Assembly: GCA_008711295.1 (NCBI GenBank)
Contig: VUYV01000401.1
Location: 471,916-535,915 of the forward strand
Reading direction: 5' to 3'
Length of the DNA: 64,000 bases
From: Anarhynchus alexandrinus
Taxonomy: Eukaryota > Chordata > Aves > Charadriiformes > Charadriidae
Part shown: positions 24,266 through 36,490 of the stretch, one piece after another
How the letters are laid out: every line of letters starts with the position of its first letter
Numbering within the stretch: the first letter of the stretch is position 1
Translations under genes and position numbers: made by a program
The notes under the pieces: model-generated
The model's input: only the letters and a program-made list of their open reading frames with translations
Databases searched by the model: none
What the model was told of the DNA's origin: nothing

Positions 24266-25437
24266 CTCTCTGCACTCCATAAAAGTATTTCAGAAACAGG
24301 AGGGATAGTGTTATTGCTTCTGTTTTCCCTCTCAGTTACCCCATTCATGAATGAAGAACCACAAAGCAAAAAGCTGACTATTGCTTATCACAATAAGCCA
24401 ATCAGGTTACTGTCAAGAAGACACAGAGCGCATGAAGTTTGCTACATTAGTAAATAAACAGACCAAATAAAATGAAATCAGAGCTGACTTTGAAATATTT
24501 GCCCTGATAATAAAACAAAAAGTACTACGTCAGTACCAATCAACTTGCAGTGCTGTGTTATTAAAAAAAATATGAGCCTACATGAAGTGCTGGGTTAAAT
24601 TATCCCCTTAATTGAGGAAAGTAAACAAGTAATAGCTAAAAAGAAACAGATAGACCTGTTGTGCTTTTAAAGAACCAGTGCTACCGATGTTATCATCCTC
24701 ACATGGCAAAAACTACGTAAACATCTGCCTAAGGAGGAAGCTTTAGTGGGTCTTAACATTTATCTGAAGTTAAACCCATAATGAAGCTTGATAAATGGCT
24801 TAACATTGTGCCTATATTTGTCTCACTGAAGTCACATGTTTTAAATAACCTTTATAGTTAAGTGCATACCTGCACTAGAACTGCGTGTTAGTGTCTGTAT
24901 AGAAAGCAATGGGACCAAATTATAAAGTCTGTTTCTTCTGTTGTACTTTTGTTGGATGGAGGTTCAAGTTACTGTTACACCTCTTGGGAACTAATACATA
25001 CAAGCCTATAAATAAATTATAAATATCACACAACAAATATTTTTGTCTTAATCTTCAAATTTTCCCAAATTGTTCCATACTCAGCTTTATGACATTGAAT
25101 TGAGGTCCCCAGCTGTGTTTTCTTTAAATTAACATTAATGGAAAAAATGATGTGACTTTAATTGAAAGTCTAGATACTTCCCTTGGGAATGCTTATTGGT
25201 GTCTGTGGTAGTGTTGCAATTGTCTTACTGCTAGCACTACAATTGCTGTTACAAAACTCCATGCAATGACTGTTGGGTATCTCCATAAATGACCCCAGGA
25301 CCAGGAGTCCTAGGTGCTGTGGTACAGTTGTTCACTTGAAGTTTAATAAATAAAAATAAGGATATAAGTATTAAGGAGACACAAAGATATGAAGAATACA
25401 GTAGAATATGATTTGTTATAATGGGCCAGTTCTCTTT
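24266..25437. other. AT-rich unique sequence
   Basis: Nothing recognised before the fuzzy start of CR1-A homology at about 25438. Confidence 0.45.
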
Positions 25438-25462
25438 AAGCTGGACAGTGTGGGTCAATTGT

Positions 25463-26260
25463 CTGAGGCCAATGGCATGAGATTAATACAGCCGAGTGCC
25501 AGGTCCTACACTGGGGTCACAACAACCCCATGCAGCGCTACAGGCTTAGGGAGGAGTGGCTGGAAAGCTGCCCGGTGGAAAAGGACTGAGGGTTTTGGTC
25601 AACACTTGGCTGAATATGAGGCAGCAGTGTGCCCAGGTGGCCAAGAAGGCAAACAGCATCCTGGTTTGTATCAGAAATAGTGTGGCCAGCAAGCCTAGGG
25701 AAGGGACTGTCCCCCTGGACTCAGCACTGGTGAGGCTGCACCTCAAATACTGCGTTCAGTTTAGGGCCCCTCACTACAGGAAAAATGTTGAGGTGCTGAA
25801 GCATGTCCAAAGAAGGGCAAGGAAGCTGGTGAGGGGTCTAGAGCACAAGTCTTATGAGGAGTGGCTGAGGGAACTGGAGTTGTTTAGCCTGGAGAAAAGG
25901 AGGCTGAGGGGAGACCTTCTCACACTCTGCAACTACCTGAAAGGAGGTTGTAGCGAGGTGGGGATTGGTCTCTTTTCCCCTAGTAACAAGTGACAGGACA
26001 AGAAGAAACGGCTTCAAGTTTCACCAGGAGAGGTTTAGACTGGATTTTAGGAACTATTTCTTCACTAAAAGTGTTGTCAAGCATTGGACCAGGCTGCCCA
26101 GGGAAGTGCTGGAGTCACCACCTCTGGAGGTATTTAAAAGCTGGGTAGACGTGGTGCTTAGGGACATGGTGTTGTGGTGGACTTGGCAGTGTTAGGTTGA
26201 TGGTTGGACTCAGTGATCTTAAAGGTTTTTTCCAACAAAAATCATTCCATGATTCTATAA
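25463..26260 (+). mobile_element. CR1-A 3' fragment (arm 2 copy)
   Basis: Encodes the same RT tail as arm 1 ([20 protein letters not shown] and [19 protein letters not shown]), followed by the CR1 3' UTR and the ATTCCATGATTCTATAA terminus. The 145-residue open segment differs from its arm 1 twin at two residues. Confidence 0.92.
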
Positions 26261-26753
26261 CAGCAGCCTCAGCACTCTGGCTGAGTTGACCTTGCCTATA
26301 GTTATGAAGAATTCTCCCAAGACTACAGGACAGCTTAGAAGAAAACACTTATACTAAGTAACACGAAAGAAAGATTTACGTAAAGTAACAAACTGTGCAG
26401 AGGAGCAGATCTGTGGATTACAGGGTTTGAACTGAATGAAATTACACAACTTAGATGTAAATTGAGCATGAAGACTTAGAAACTGGGTTTAAGTTCCTAA
26501 TGCATGCTGGACCTTGTTCTCACCAGCAAGGAGTGGCTGGTGGGGAATGTCAGGCTCAAGGGCAGCCTTGGCTGCAGTGACCATGAGATGGTGGAGTTCA
26601 AGATCCTTAGGGCAGCGAGGAGAGCTCACAGTAAGCACAGATTTCAAGAGAGAAGACTTTGGCCTCATCAGGGATCTGCTTGCTGGAGTACCGTAGGATA
26701 AAGCCCTGGGAGGAAAATGGGCCCAAGAAAGCTGGTTAATATTCAAGGATCAC
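25463..26753 (+). repeat. Inverted duplication, arm 2 (1,291 bp)
   Basis: Plus-strand counterpart of 14742-16032: CR1-A 3' part (25463-26260), spacer (26261-26495) and CR1-B endonuclease piece (26496-26753). The length equals arm 1 exactly. Right of the arm, CR1-B continues into its RT. Left of it, CR1-A is lost, although about 25 bp (25438-25462) still align to CR1-A at only about 80%. Confidence 0.92.
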
Positions 26754-28475
26754 CTCTTCCAAGCTCAGGAGCCATGTATCCAACAAAAAAGAAGTCAGGA
26801 AAAAGTGCCAGGAGACTTGCATCTGTAACAAGGAGCTCCTGGACAATCTCAAACAGAAAAAAAAAAAGCCTATAGAGTGTGGAAGCAAGGACAGGTAACC
26901 TGGGAGGAAATCAGAGAAATTGTCAGAGTAGCCAGGGATCGGGTTAGGAAAGTTAAAGCCCAAATAGAATTAAATCTGGCCAAGGACGTCAAGGGCAAAG
27001 TATGTCAGTGACAAAAAGAAGGCTCGGGAAATTGTAGGCCCTCTCTGGAAGGAAACAGGAGATGTGTTCACCCAGGATGTGGACAAGGCTGAGGTACTTC
27101 ATGACTTTTTTACCTCAGTCTTTACCGGCAAGTGCTCTAGCCCCACTGCCCATGTCGAAGAAGGAAAAGGCAGGGACTAGGACAATGAGGAAGAGCCCAC
27201 TGTAGGAGAAGACCAGGTTTGAGACCAGTTGACGAACCTGAAGGTGTGCAAGTCCATGGGGCCTGATGAGATACATCTGTGGGTCCTGAGGGAACTGGCG
27301 GATGAAATTGCTAAGCCACTATCCATCATATTTGATAAGCTGTGTCAGTCTGGTGAAGTTCCCGCTGAATGGAAAAGAAGAAACATAACCCACATATTTA
27401 AAAAGGAAAAAAAGGAAGACCCAGGGAACTACAGGCCAGTCAGTCTCACCTCTGTGCCCAGCAAGATCATGGAGCAGACCCTCCTAGAAACTCTGCTAAG
27501 GCACATGGAAAATAAGGAGGTGATTGGTGACTGCCAATGTGGCTTCACTAAGGGCAAATCGTGCCTGATAATTTTGGGAGTCATCTATGACATGGTGGAT
27601 AAGGGAAGAGCAACTGACATCATCTACCTGGACTTGTGCAAAGCATTTGACACTGTCCTGCACATCCTTCACTCTAAATTGGAGGGACAGGGATTTGACC
27701 AATGGACCACTCAGTGGATAAGGAATTGGCTGGATGGTAGCACTCAAAAAGTTGTGATCAACGGCTTGATGTCCAAGTGGCGAGCAGTGACGAGTGGCAT
27801 CCCTCAGGGGTCAGTACTGGGACCGGTGCTATTTAGCATCTTTGAGGTGACATGGATGTTGGTATTGAGTGCACCCTCAACAAGCTTGCCAATGACACCA
27901 AGCTGTGTGGAGCAGTAAACATGTTGAATGGGAGGGATGCCATCCAGAGGAACCAGGACAGGCTTGAGAAGTGGGCCTGTGAGAACGTCATGAAGTTCAG
28001 CCAGGCAAAGTGCAAGGTCCTGCAGCTGGGTTGGGGCAACCCCATGCACAAATACAGGCTGGGCTGAGAATGGATTGAGAACAACCCAGAGGAGAAGTAT
28101 TTGGGGGTGTTGGTGGATGAAAGGCTGGACATGAACTGTCAATGTGTGCTCAGTCCAGAAAGCCAATGGCATCCTTGGATGCATCAAAAGAAGTGTGGGC
28201 AGCACACACAGTAGAGGGATGTGATTATCCCCCTCTATTCCACCCTGGTGAGACCCCACCTGGAGTACTGCATCCAGCTGTGGTGCCCCCAACATAAGAA
28301 GAACATGGACCTGTTGGAGTGGTCCAGAGGAGGGCCGTGAAGATGGTCAGAGGGCTGCAGCACCTCTCCTGTGAAGGCTGAGAAGGCTCTTCTCGTTCTG
28401 CCTGGCGAAGAGAAGGCTCCGGGGAGACTTCCAGTATCAGAAGGGGGCCTATAAGAAAGCTGGAGAGGGACTGTT
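26496..28475 (+). mobile_element. CR1-B LINE, endonuclease end through RT, 3' end missing
   Basis: Starts within the endonuclease (LDLVLTSKEWLVGNV, SDHEMVEFKI) and runs through the linker (a poly-A-rich stretch near 26850) into a long RT segment at 27229-27918, then a frameshifted tail to about 28475. It is truncated before the usual CR1 3' UTR and octamers, so its original insertion end has been lost by deletion or a later rearrangement. The left 258 bp belong to inverted arm 2. Confidence 0.92.
27229..27918 (+). pseudogene. CR1-B reverse transcriptase remnant
   Basis: A 229-codon stretch with the standard CR1 RT order: [61 protein letters not shown] and [18 protein letters not shown] frameshift follows directly. 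The next frame carries [12 protein letters not shown], where intact elements have KFADDTKL, so the first catalytic aspartate is asparagine. The element is dead by both frame and active site. Confidence 0.9.
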
Positions 28476-30408
28476 TGATTGTATTGCCTAATTTCATCTT
28501 CTAAAACACACCTGAGAACAAGTGGGCAAAATTATAATCCCACTGAAGTCAGGGGCACAACTCCTGCAGTGAGGGAGGAATGAAGATTTTCTGAAACCAC
28601 TCGTGATTCAGATTTCTTTTTCTTGAGACTTCATCCCTTAATTATGAATGTATAAAACAGTACAAATAACAAATCTAGAAATCAGAATTTTTTATTTAAA
28701 CTTTACTATTAAATAATGGCAGTTTATCTTCTCAAAAGATTTTCTACAAAGGAATAAATTTTGATTCATCTCAGTGACATGGTTTGCTTTCCAATCAAAA
28801 CCTATCATAAATAGACCGCTACCTTCCAGCAATTTAGCTGTACATTCAAAAAAGAGAAGTAACAGGGAACAAAAGATCTGAGCCCTAAATATGTGATTTG
28901 GAGCACAGACATGAGTATGACTGTCCTAATCAAACAAGAAATCTGTTTGTTTTTGGTTTTTTTTTTATTTTATTTTATTTGGTTCCTACTAAAACTGCTC
29001 AGCTCTGTAGAATATTAGATATTTCAGGATCAACAGAGGCAGAATAACTGTTTTATGAGGCTGCAGTTCTTTCACAAGATGAGATTTAAGCTTAAGTCCT
29101 GGTCTTAATTCAGTGCAGGAAATTGTGAATACCAGTTTTCTCATTTCCCCTTAGTCCTGACTGAATGTGCTAATTGGAACTAATTTTGGAAATCAGGAAA
29201 ATTCACACAGGACTGGGAAATGATTTTTATCCAAATCAAAATGCAGGATTTGGGAAATATATAAACAGAATAGCTACATGTAACTGCTGGGAAAAGTCTG
29301 CTCTTTACATTGCAGTAAAAGTTTGAGGTATTGGGTGAAAAAATTCTGTGTAATTGTAAGCTTGAAGAGATATGAAGGGTGTCATGAAATGGAGTCATCT
29401 GTCAAGCCTATGGTTTTCACCAGGTTATATAAATTAGATACTGCTAGTACTTCAAATTATTGTTTCATTATTTTTGTTATTTAAATTATAGGAAATTCCC
29501 TTAAAAACATTAACTGGAACTCAGTGATCTATTTTCTTTGACAGGAGTAATGATGATGAATATTTCATACAGAGCCTGTGTATGCTATAGAAACCTAGCA
29601 AAAGTGAAGAATACATAAGAAAAAAACCCAGACTTATTAACGCATTTTGGCTGTGATATACAGATTTGTCAGAACAAGATTCCTATACACATGCAAAGAT
29701 TGAGGTTCAAATGACAAGTATTTCATTAGCCGTAATTCATACCGTAGAGCACATAATGATATTTTCTGGCTGAAAATATGCAATTATTAGTTAGAAATAA
29801 AATGACTCCATGACATTACAAAATTACCTCTGTAAAATGGAGAACAGATGACTACTAGATGTGATGACACTCCTTTTATTCTTTTAAAGTTTGAAATTAT
29901 CTACTCTTCAATTACAAGATACAGCAGAAACATTAAATCATATGGCACACAAAATAATTTCTAAAGACACTATCTGGCCTGTTTTAAATCTGACTAGAAT
30001 TTGGCAACATGTCATAATGGCTCTATTAAGATGAACATATCAGTACAGGATTTCTTGTAGAAAGTATACCAAACAAAAAGAAGTTAATCCTAAAATCAAG
30101 TGAAAAGGAAAGAAAAAGAATGTTGACGTTGACTTTAATGAAGTTGAGATTTCATCCTGGAAACATTATAGCTTCATCATGTTTTTTTCCATCTTTTGGA
30201 TAGAAAAAAAAAATCTCTGAGTTCCTTCCTGTGTTTTTTCCCTTTTCTGTAACTATTCAGTATTTGGACAGTTATGTATTTAGAAGCAGTTAATTCCCAG
30301 AATTTCTCACAACTTTACAAATCAGTTTCATACAGGCAACTTGCATGACATATTGAAGGTACAAACCTCCTTTAACATAAAAAATAAATTATTGTAATAT
30401 TCAGATAC
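28476..30408. other. AT-rich unique sequence
   Basis: A splice-like segment near 28510-28560 has a good minus acceptor (CTCACTGCAG) but only one open frame of about 17 codons. It resembles widespread old repeat wording (ACTTCAGTGGGATTATAA). A (TTTTA)n-like run lies near 28965-28980. Nothing else is recognised. Confidence 0.4.
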
Positions 30409-30497
30409 CTTCAGGAATGATATAATTTCTTCTTCAGATGATGGAGATTTGCCAGTGACTTTAATCAGAGGAAGGCCATTTTGAGACATTTTGAGTA
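30409..30497 (-). CDS. Candidate internal coding exon, gene unknown
   Basis: The minus-strand acceptor CTTTTTGTTGCAG is followed by 89 bp and the donor GTATCTGA. The first two bases (TA) complete a codon begun by the G at the end of the exon at 30979-31064. Then come 29 open codons including MSQNGLPLIKVTGKSPS and SEEEIISFLK, ending in phase 0. The acidic, serine-rich composition looks like real protein and contrasts with the flanking AT-rich DNA. The ATG inside could also be a start codon if the upstream exon is not used. I do not recognise the family. Two adjacent, phase-matched, canonical exons argue for a real minus-strand gene, but chance is not excluded. Confidence 0.5.
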
Positions 30498-30978
30498 CTG
30501 CAACAAAAAGTATAAAATTTCTCGTGACTAGAGCTGAAAAGGTTTTTGCTACTATTTACTTGTTCAAGTTTATTATTGTGATAAAGAACTTGTCACCTTT
30601 ATACTAAATCATAAAAAAAGTATTTTGCATATATAAAAGATATATATTGCAAGTATAAAACAAAGGTAAACATTGAAAGTTATTTCTGTTGTGTTTTCAT
30701 GATCAGATTATGTGATTATAGGGATTCTGAATATCATACAGACATCAGTTCACCTATAAAATCATACTTCATATGTGCAGAAAATATGTTTATCTTAGAT
30801 GATAGAACTTTATAAATACATTATTTTTGTGACAAAGATTTCAATTTGTGATGAAAAGTGAATTAATGTCATGCAACAAATACCCTACGTTCCAATAGCT
30901 TCCACTCCAGGCAACCATATATCCATACTGATCATCTAGTCAACAAAGACTAGAAATTAAAAAAAAAAAACAACTTAC

Positions 30979-31064
30979 CCATCAATCTGTTTTCCTTAAA
31001 AAACCTGTTTTCAACAACTTTAGAGGTAATAAAATGGATCTTTGAATATGCAGCATCTGCTGAA
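30979..31064 (-). CDS. Candidate internal coding exon, upstream neighbour of 30409-30497
   Basis: The acceptor CACTTTCTTTTAG and the strong donor GTAAGTTG flank 86 bp. The single open frame uses 1 + 84 + 1 bases. It encodes 28 residues including AAYSKIHFITSKVV and ENRFFKENRLM. The last base G joins TA of the next exon to give valine, so the exons join in frame across a 481-bp intron. The basic/aromatic pattern looks protein-like. The gene is not recognised. Confidence 0.5.
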
Positions 31065-32312
31065 CTAAAAGAAAGTGACAGTATCAAAAATGTGAAAGGG
31101 AAAATATGTCTGTTCTGCAGCTGTGTGCCATTCTATATCTTTCTCATCAGGTGATAGACTAATATTACTCCTACCAATGTATTAATCTATTTTTTTCAAC
31201 TCTTCAGAGTTTATCTGGTGTCAGGATTATACAGACTCAACAGGTTATTTACACTGCAAATACAAATATTAAAATGTTTAATCTCCTACCCACATGTAAT
31301 GAGATTAGACTGGGCAACAAATGGGTTCATGAAAATTTTGAAAATATTTTATTGAATGAATTCCATTCATTGCTCACAAATTTTTTGCCACCAATACTCA
31401 TCTGCAAATATCTGATATTTTAGGTTCACAATTTGAGCTGTGCCCTTATTCATCTGTTTCATATAAGGTTGGTTCACTTTATTATGAGCTGAATTTCAGT
31501 TAGTTATAATTTCTTTAGGAACTTGTGTGTGTTTTAACAAGTCCCGTTTATTTGCTGCAGGTATAAACAGGAGACGCAACTTTACAAGAAGTGAATTTTT
31601 AATTATATTTCTATTAATAAAAAAATATAGCATAGTGCTATATATAATTTTAATGCATTCTGAATTCTTCCCATCCTTGATCAGAGGCAGTTGCAGACTA
31701 ATATACATACTGTGAAATGCTCAGTTTATCATCTGTGACTTGTGAGGCATGAACATGTTCCGTGTCACGTGAATATAATACAGCATATAAGGAGATAAAT
31801 AGCCTTCTTTCCACATGTTATGACAATTAAATAGTGTGTCAAGGAAGCTCCCAGTGCAATTGGACTCCTCATAAGCTAACTGAAATGGATATTTATTTTC
31901 TCAATAAACCAGATATTGCCTGAATATTTTAGTGTTATTTGGTATTAACTGCAAAAGGAACATAGTGGATAGCATGGTCAAAAAGCATTTTGTAACAGAG
32001 ATTACTTGAAATAAGGATTTTATATCATATTTAAATATGTTCTTACTATTGCATTCATCATTTCTGCATGCAGCTGGTTATTACCACGCTGTAAAGAACA
32101 GCTATATGCAGATGAACAGAGAAAATTACATATTCAGCAGGTCATCTCTGTGTGCAAATTTACCCTTTTTAAAGAGTATGATCACAGTAATTTCTAGTGC
32201 AAATTAAATGCACAGTTTAATTATTCATCTTTTCACTGCTCATGAAAGATCAGGTCCAGAAGTCAGTCCTTTATCACTGATAAATGTCTGCCAGGACTGA
32301 AAGGTAGGGTTC
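31065..32312. other. AT-rich unique sequence
   Basis: No recognisable feature between the candidate exon and the LTR. Confidence 0.4.
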
Positions 32313-32317
32313 CTTGC

Positions 32318-32742
32318 TGTGCTGGTTTTAGCTGGGATAGAGTTGCATTTCTTCATAGTAGCTTATGGCGCTATGTTTCGGCCTTGTGATGAAAACAGTG
32401 TTGATAACACCAGGATGTTTTAGTTATTGCTGAGCCGTGCTTGCACAGCAATGGGGCCTTTTCTGCTTCTCGTGCTTCCCCACCAGTGAGCAAGCTCAGG
32501 GGTACACAAGAAGTTGGGAGGACACACATGGGACAGCTGACCCCAACTGACCAAAGGGATATCCCCGACCATACAACATCATGATTAGTAATAAAAGCTG
32601 GGGGAAGAAGGAGGAAGGGGGGCACATTCGGAATAATGGCATTTGTCTTCTGTAACTGTTACTTGTTAAGTGCTTTCCCATCAGACCAGCGGGAAGTGAG
32701 TGTGTGTGGTGCTTATCTGCCCACCATTGTTAAACCACAACA
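32318..32742 (+). mobile_element. Solo ERVL-type LTR with perfect 5-bp target duplication
   Basis: Runs from TGTGCTGGTTTTAGCTGGG to GTTAAACCACAACA and is flanked by CTTGC at both 32313-32317 and 32743-32747. A 5-bp duplication is the ERVL habit. Motifs of a well-known avian LTR are clear: GAAAACAGTGTTGATAACAC, CAGCTGACCCCAACTGACC and ATAAAAGCTGGGGGAAGAAG. Compared with the family as I remember it, the part between GTTACTTGTTAAGTGCTTTC and the 3' end is shortened, so an internal deletion is likely. Being flanked by a perfect duplication, it is a solo LTR made by recombination between the two ends of a provirus. Confidence 0.88.
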
Positions 32743-32747
32743 CTTGC

Positions 32748-32960
32748 TTATGAGCTGATTAGTTTCCCCTCACTTAAAAGTGGAACTCAGGCTCTAAAAA
32801 ATGTAATCAATTACAGTGCTCCTATACAATAATTCAGTGAGGAGAACCCTACTTCAAAGTATGTCAGAACACGTCACCTACATTTACTGTCCCAGATCAT
32901 ATTAAATCTATTGCTATTTGACCAAAATATAAATCTCCTCTCACTAATGGAACGCCTTAC
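32748..32960. other. Unique sequence
   Basis: Nothing recognised. Confidence 0.35.
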
Positions 32961-33065
32961 CCTAACTGTAAGAAATCTGAAATTTGGAACCAAATTTTCA
33001 GAACACAACTGTCTTCAGCCATGTCTGCTTGTGACTTTGAAGTGTCTTTCAATTTCTCTGTACTG
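32961..33065 (-). other. Weak candidate exon upstream of 30979-31064
   Basis: 105 bp are open in one frame (34 codons, including ADMAEDSCVLKIWFQISDFL). They end in GG before the donor GTAAGGCG, which would join the T of the next exon in frame. The acceptor (TATACTCAG) has a poor pyrimidine tract, so support is slight. Confidence 0.2.
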
Positions 33066-36000
33066 CTGAGTATATCAATATATCAGATCATTGTCATTCC
33101 CTTGGTGCAATCAGAACATGACTAATAAACGTGTTCCATTTAGTTCTGCTATGGTTTGATTTACTCTAACAGAAGTGGCAAAAAAATGTACTCTCTCTCA
33201 TTTTAAATTGAGCAACAGCAGCTGTGCAGGATTAGTGTGGCAGAAAACATTCCAAACAAGGATTCCTCTAATGCCATGCGTTAGGGAGATCTAAATACAG
33301 ATTGAGAAACACATTCTGGACATCATATTCCTTTGAACATTAAGTTCAATTGTTAAAAAACCAACCGAACAAAAAATAATAAAAGCCTTTTATCACATGA
33401 TATCAAATCTGATTGCAAAATGACACCCCCAAAAAACCAGTCTCTACTGCATTTCAAAGACTTTTATTTTGCTATACTTCCTTAACTAGTGCTAACTTAG
33501 AAAAGAGAGCTGTGTTTTAATTGTCAGGACTGGGTGTCATGTGGGAATGGAGAGACAGGAAAAATTGACCTTGTCAGGAGATTAGCCTGGGATTCAAGGA
33601 GCCGGGGAGTGACCTTTGATTGCTCCTTGCAATCAAATCTGTGGAACAGAATTGCTAGAGCTATGTGGATATGACTGAACATGAAGTGATCTTAAGCCTG
33701 GTTGTTCTGTAAAAACTTATGAAGAAATGTATAGAAGACAACACAGCTTCTGGAGATTTGGAGGTTTTTTGTCTTTTTTTTTTTTCTCTTTATATTGAAA
33801 TATTCTGTGAATTCACCCTTAGCAGGAGTATGTTTACAGTAGATAGTAAGTAACCTGTTTTTTAATTCCACACAAAAAAATTGTTACTGCTGGATTTTCT
33901 AGATGGCAAAAAAGGAGAAAAATATAGGTGAAATTTGCAGTTTCCTTATAAAATGTGTGATGGTCTTAGCTTATCCTTCTGCAAACTGAATGTTTTGCAG
34001 AAAAGTGCCTGGATGGGGCTTGTTACAACTTGCCTTTCAACAAATTTTAACCTGCAATCAAGCAGGAGTGAGGGCTATAATCAGAATACTGCAGTCGTGA
34101 TATATTACACTGAGATAATGTAAATTTACCATACCCTCTTTTAATAACCTTTCTATCCTTGGTCTCCTAGACCTGGTTCCCTTTCTCCTAGTTGTCCTCC
34201 TCTATCAGTTTTTGAATATACCTAACGATAGTATATCTAAAGACTTATTTTTAAGGATACCACTTTTAACCGGGGTAGAGATTATCCGATGTAGACCATA
34301 CAGACGAAAAAAGAAGAAATATAGCAACTAAGTGAACACTGATTGCTGCTCCATATTTTCAATAGTTAGTTACATTAGCTAACATTAGTGTTTTTTAGAC
34401 ACTGCAATTTAGACATAAACTATGGGTTTAGCCAATCATACTACTTTCAAAGACAGTCTCATTGTTAAAGCTAACCCAGACATCTTACCACTTGATATAA
34501 TCAAATTATTGGAATGAAGAAGTCCAAAGAAATATTTCCAAAACAATACAAAAGACTGTATTTAAAAATGTGCTTTTGTATTTTTCTGAGAAAATCCACT
34601 GAATACTTTGTTGAACAGTAATAGACTTCACCACATGGTTAACTCTGGTGAAGTACTTTGTTGCATCAAGACAAACACTTGTGGGGCTGAGTTTTGCCTA
34701 GTAGGTACCATCAGATAAGAGTTTCATCCATGACTCAAGAATATCCCTTAACTTTCACTCATCTTTTAAAAATCAATTTAGCTGTCCTTTAGCTTGTATG
34801 GCTTCAAAATTGATGTATATGCCTAGAAAGTTTGATAACTGTATATTTATAAATTGAGGTGTAAATAATGAATAAACATTCCATCGTATGGTTTCTTTTA
34901 TTTTCTTCAGTGGGTCTGAATTTAGTGGCTTACACCAGTGCAATCACACTGCTGAGAAAAGCATGGAATGTTTTCTTTTTTAAATTATGAAAACAGCTAT
35001 TCCACTGCAGCAACTTCTTCGAAAAAAAGAAAAAAAAGTCAATTTCTTCAGTGTTCCACACTCAGCTCAGCTTTTGTGGATGTAACCATTCCCTGATAAT
35101 GCCAATTTCTGATGAGCTCATTAGCAAAATTAGCTTCTAATTGTATGTATATTCCTAATACTGCATAAACATACTTGTTTGCTATTACAGACAGTATTTT
35201 TCATGTCCTCAGTATGACGACACTGAACTCCACAATATTATTAACATTCTTAGTACTGCGTTAATTGCGGATTCAGCTTAAAGATTCTACCTTTTCTGAT
35301 TTTCAGCTCTGTTCTTTCCTCTTCTCTTCACATCTGATTTTCCTCCTCACACCTAGTGCAATTTTGGTTTTCTAAGCATCCATATTTAAAAAGAATAAAC
35401 AACAGAAAATGAAACCTGGTTTTGGAGGCTTTTAAACATCTGAGTATTTAACAGACACAATTTAGAACACAGTCACATAAAGAATAAAATTGGCAAAACT
35501 AGGATGTTGATTTCCTTTGTTCTGTGAGGAGTGAAAGAGAGTGGCTGCAGGCGAGTGAAAATGCAACAAAACCCCCCTGTTTGGATCTGCAAGTTACTGA
35601 ACAGAGAGGCAGAATGTTTCAAGTACAGATAGCTTGCCACACTGGTTTTGTGTGACTCTGAGATCAATGAAGAATGGTGTTTATTCCTGCAAAGAGTAAT
35701 AATTGACCTTGCTTCTTACTCCTTTTTGCAATAGGTACCGTAATACAGATAGGACTTGATGAAATCCTGAGTGGAATAGAGAAGGTAAATTGGAAAAGTA
35801 TTGTTCAATTCCTTTTATAAAATAAGAAGTAGAGACGTTATTAACAGGTGACAGATTGGAACAAAAAGACAGAAACAGTGCCTCACACAATGTGGGGTTT
35901 GGGTGATTTTTTTTTTTTTTTAATATAAATTGTATTGTTTGGGGTTATATAAGTTCAGAAAATCTTGACCAATTCATCAGAAAAAAGTCACTAAATGCTA

Positions 36001-36490
36001 TCCCATACCAAGACATTATCTTCTGGCTCATGAAAACCCTAAATTGCAGACTGATGGAAATTGGGAAACTTTACTGAAATATTACTGTATGCTCACTCTA
36101 TTCCTATATTCTTACTAAGGGATGCCATACCGGGCAGTATTAGAGAGAGAATACAGGGCTAGGTAGATCCTTTGTCTGGCTGTGTTTTCATATATATGAC
36201 TGTTTTGCCTCCTGTTCTTCTTATCACTATTGTTGTCTCAGTCACTCTAAATAACTTTACTAAGCAGTGATAAGTCCTATTCCTCTTCTCTGTAATGATA
36301 TCAACATTCTCTGTTGCACACAAACCTAACTTCTTCGCAACAAATGAAATTGTAGACATTGTTCCAAGTATAGTAAGAACTTCACATATTCACAGGCCCT
36401 AGATTTAAAACCCAACAAAATTTATTTCTGTAGTTACAGAGGCTGTGAATTTAAAGTGTTCCACAAAGAAAAAAGAACACTGGAAATAAT
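33066..36490. other. AT-rich unique sequence
   Basis: No recognised gene, RNA or repeat family. Several homopolymer runs (for example T near 33775 and 35910) are present. Confidence 0.45.

Larger units (their letters stand above)
16033..25462. other. 9.43-kb segment bounded by the inverted arms, inferred inversion
   Basis: Lies between the two 1,291-bp inverted arms. CR1-A runs unbroken from this segment into arm 1, whereas CR1-B runs unbroken out of arm 2 to the right. Flipping this segment together with its arm copy reconstructs a simple ancestral order: CR1-A, spacer, CR1-B. The inversion is inference. An assembly artefact or replicative template switching could give a similar picture. 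Confidence 0.6.

Noticed and set aside
28510..28565. Good minus-strand acceptor with a short open segment
   Set aside because: The wording (ACTTCAGTGGGATTATAA) is common old repeat sequence and only one short frame is open.
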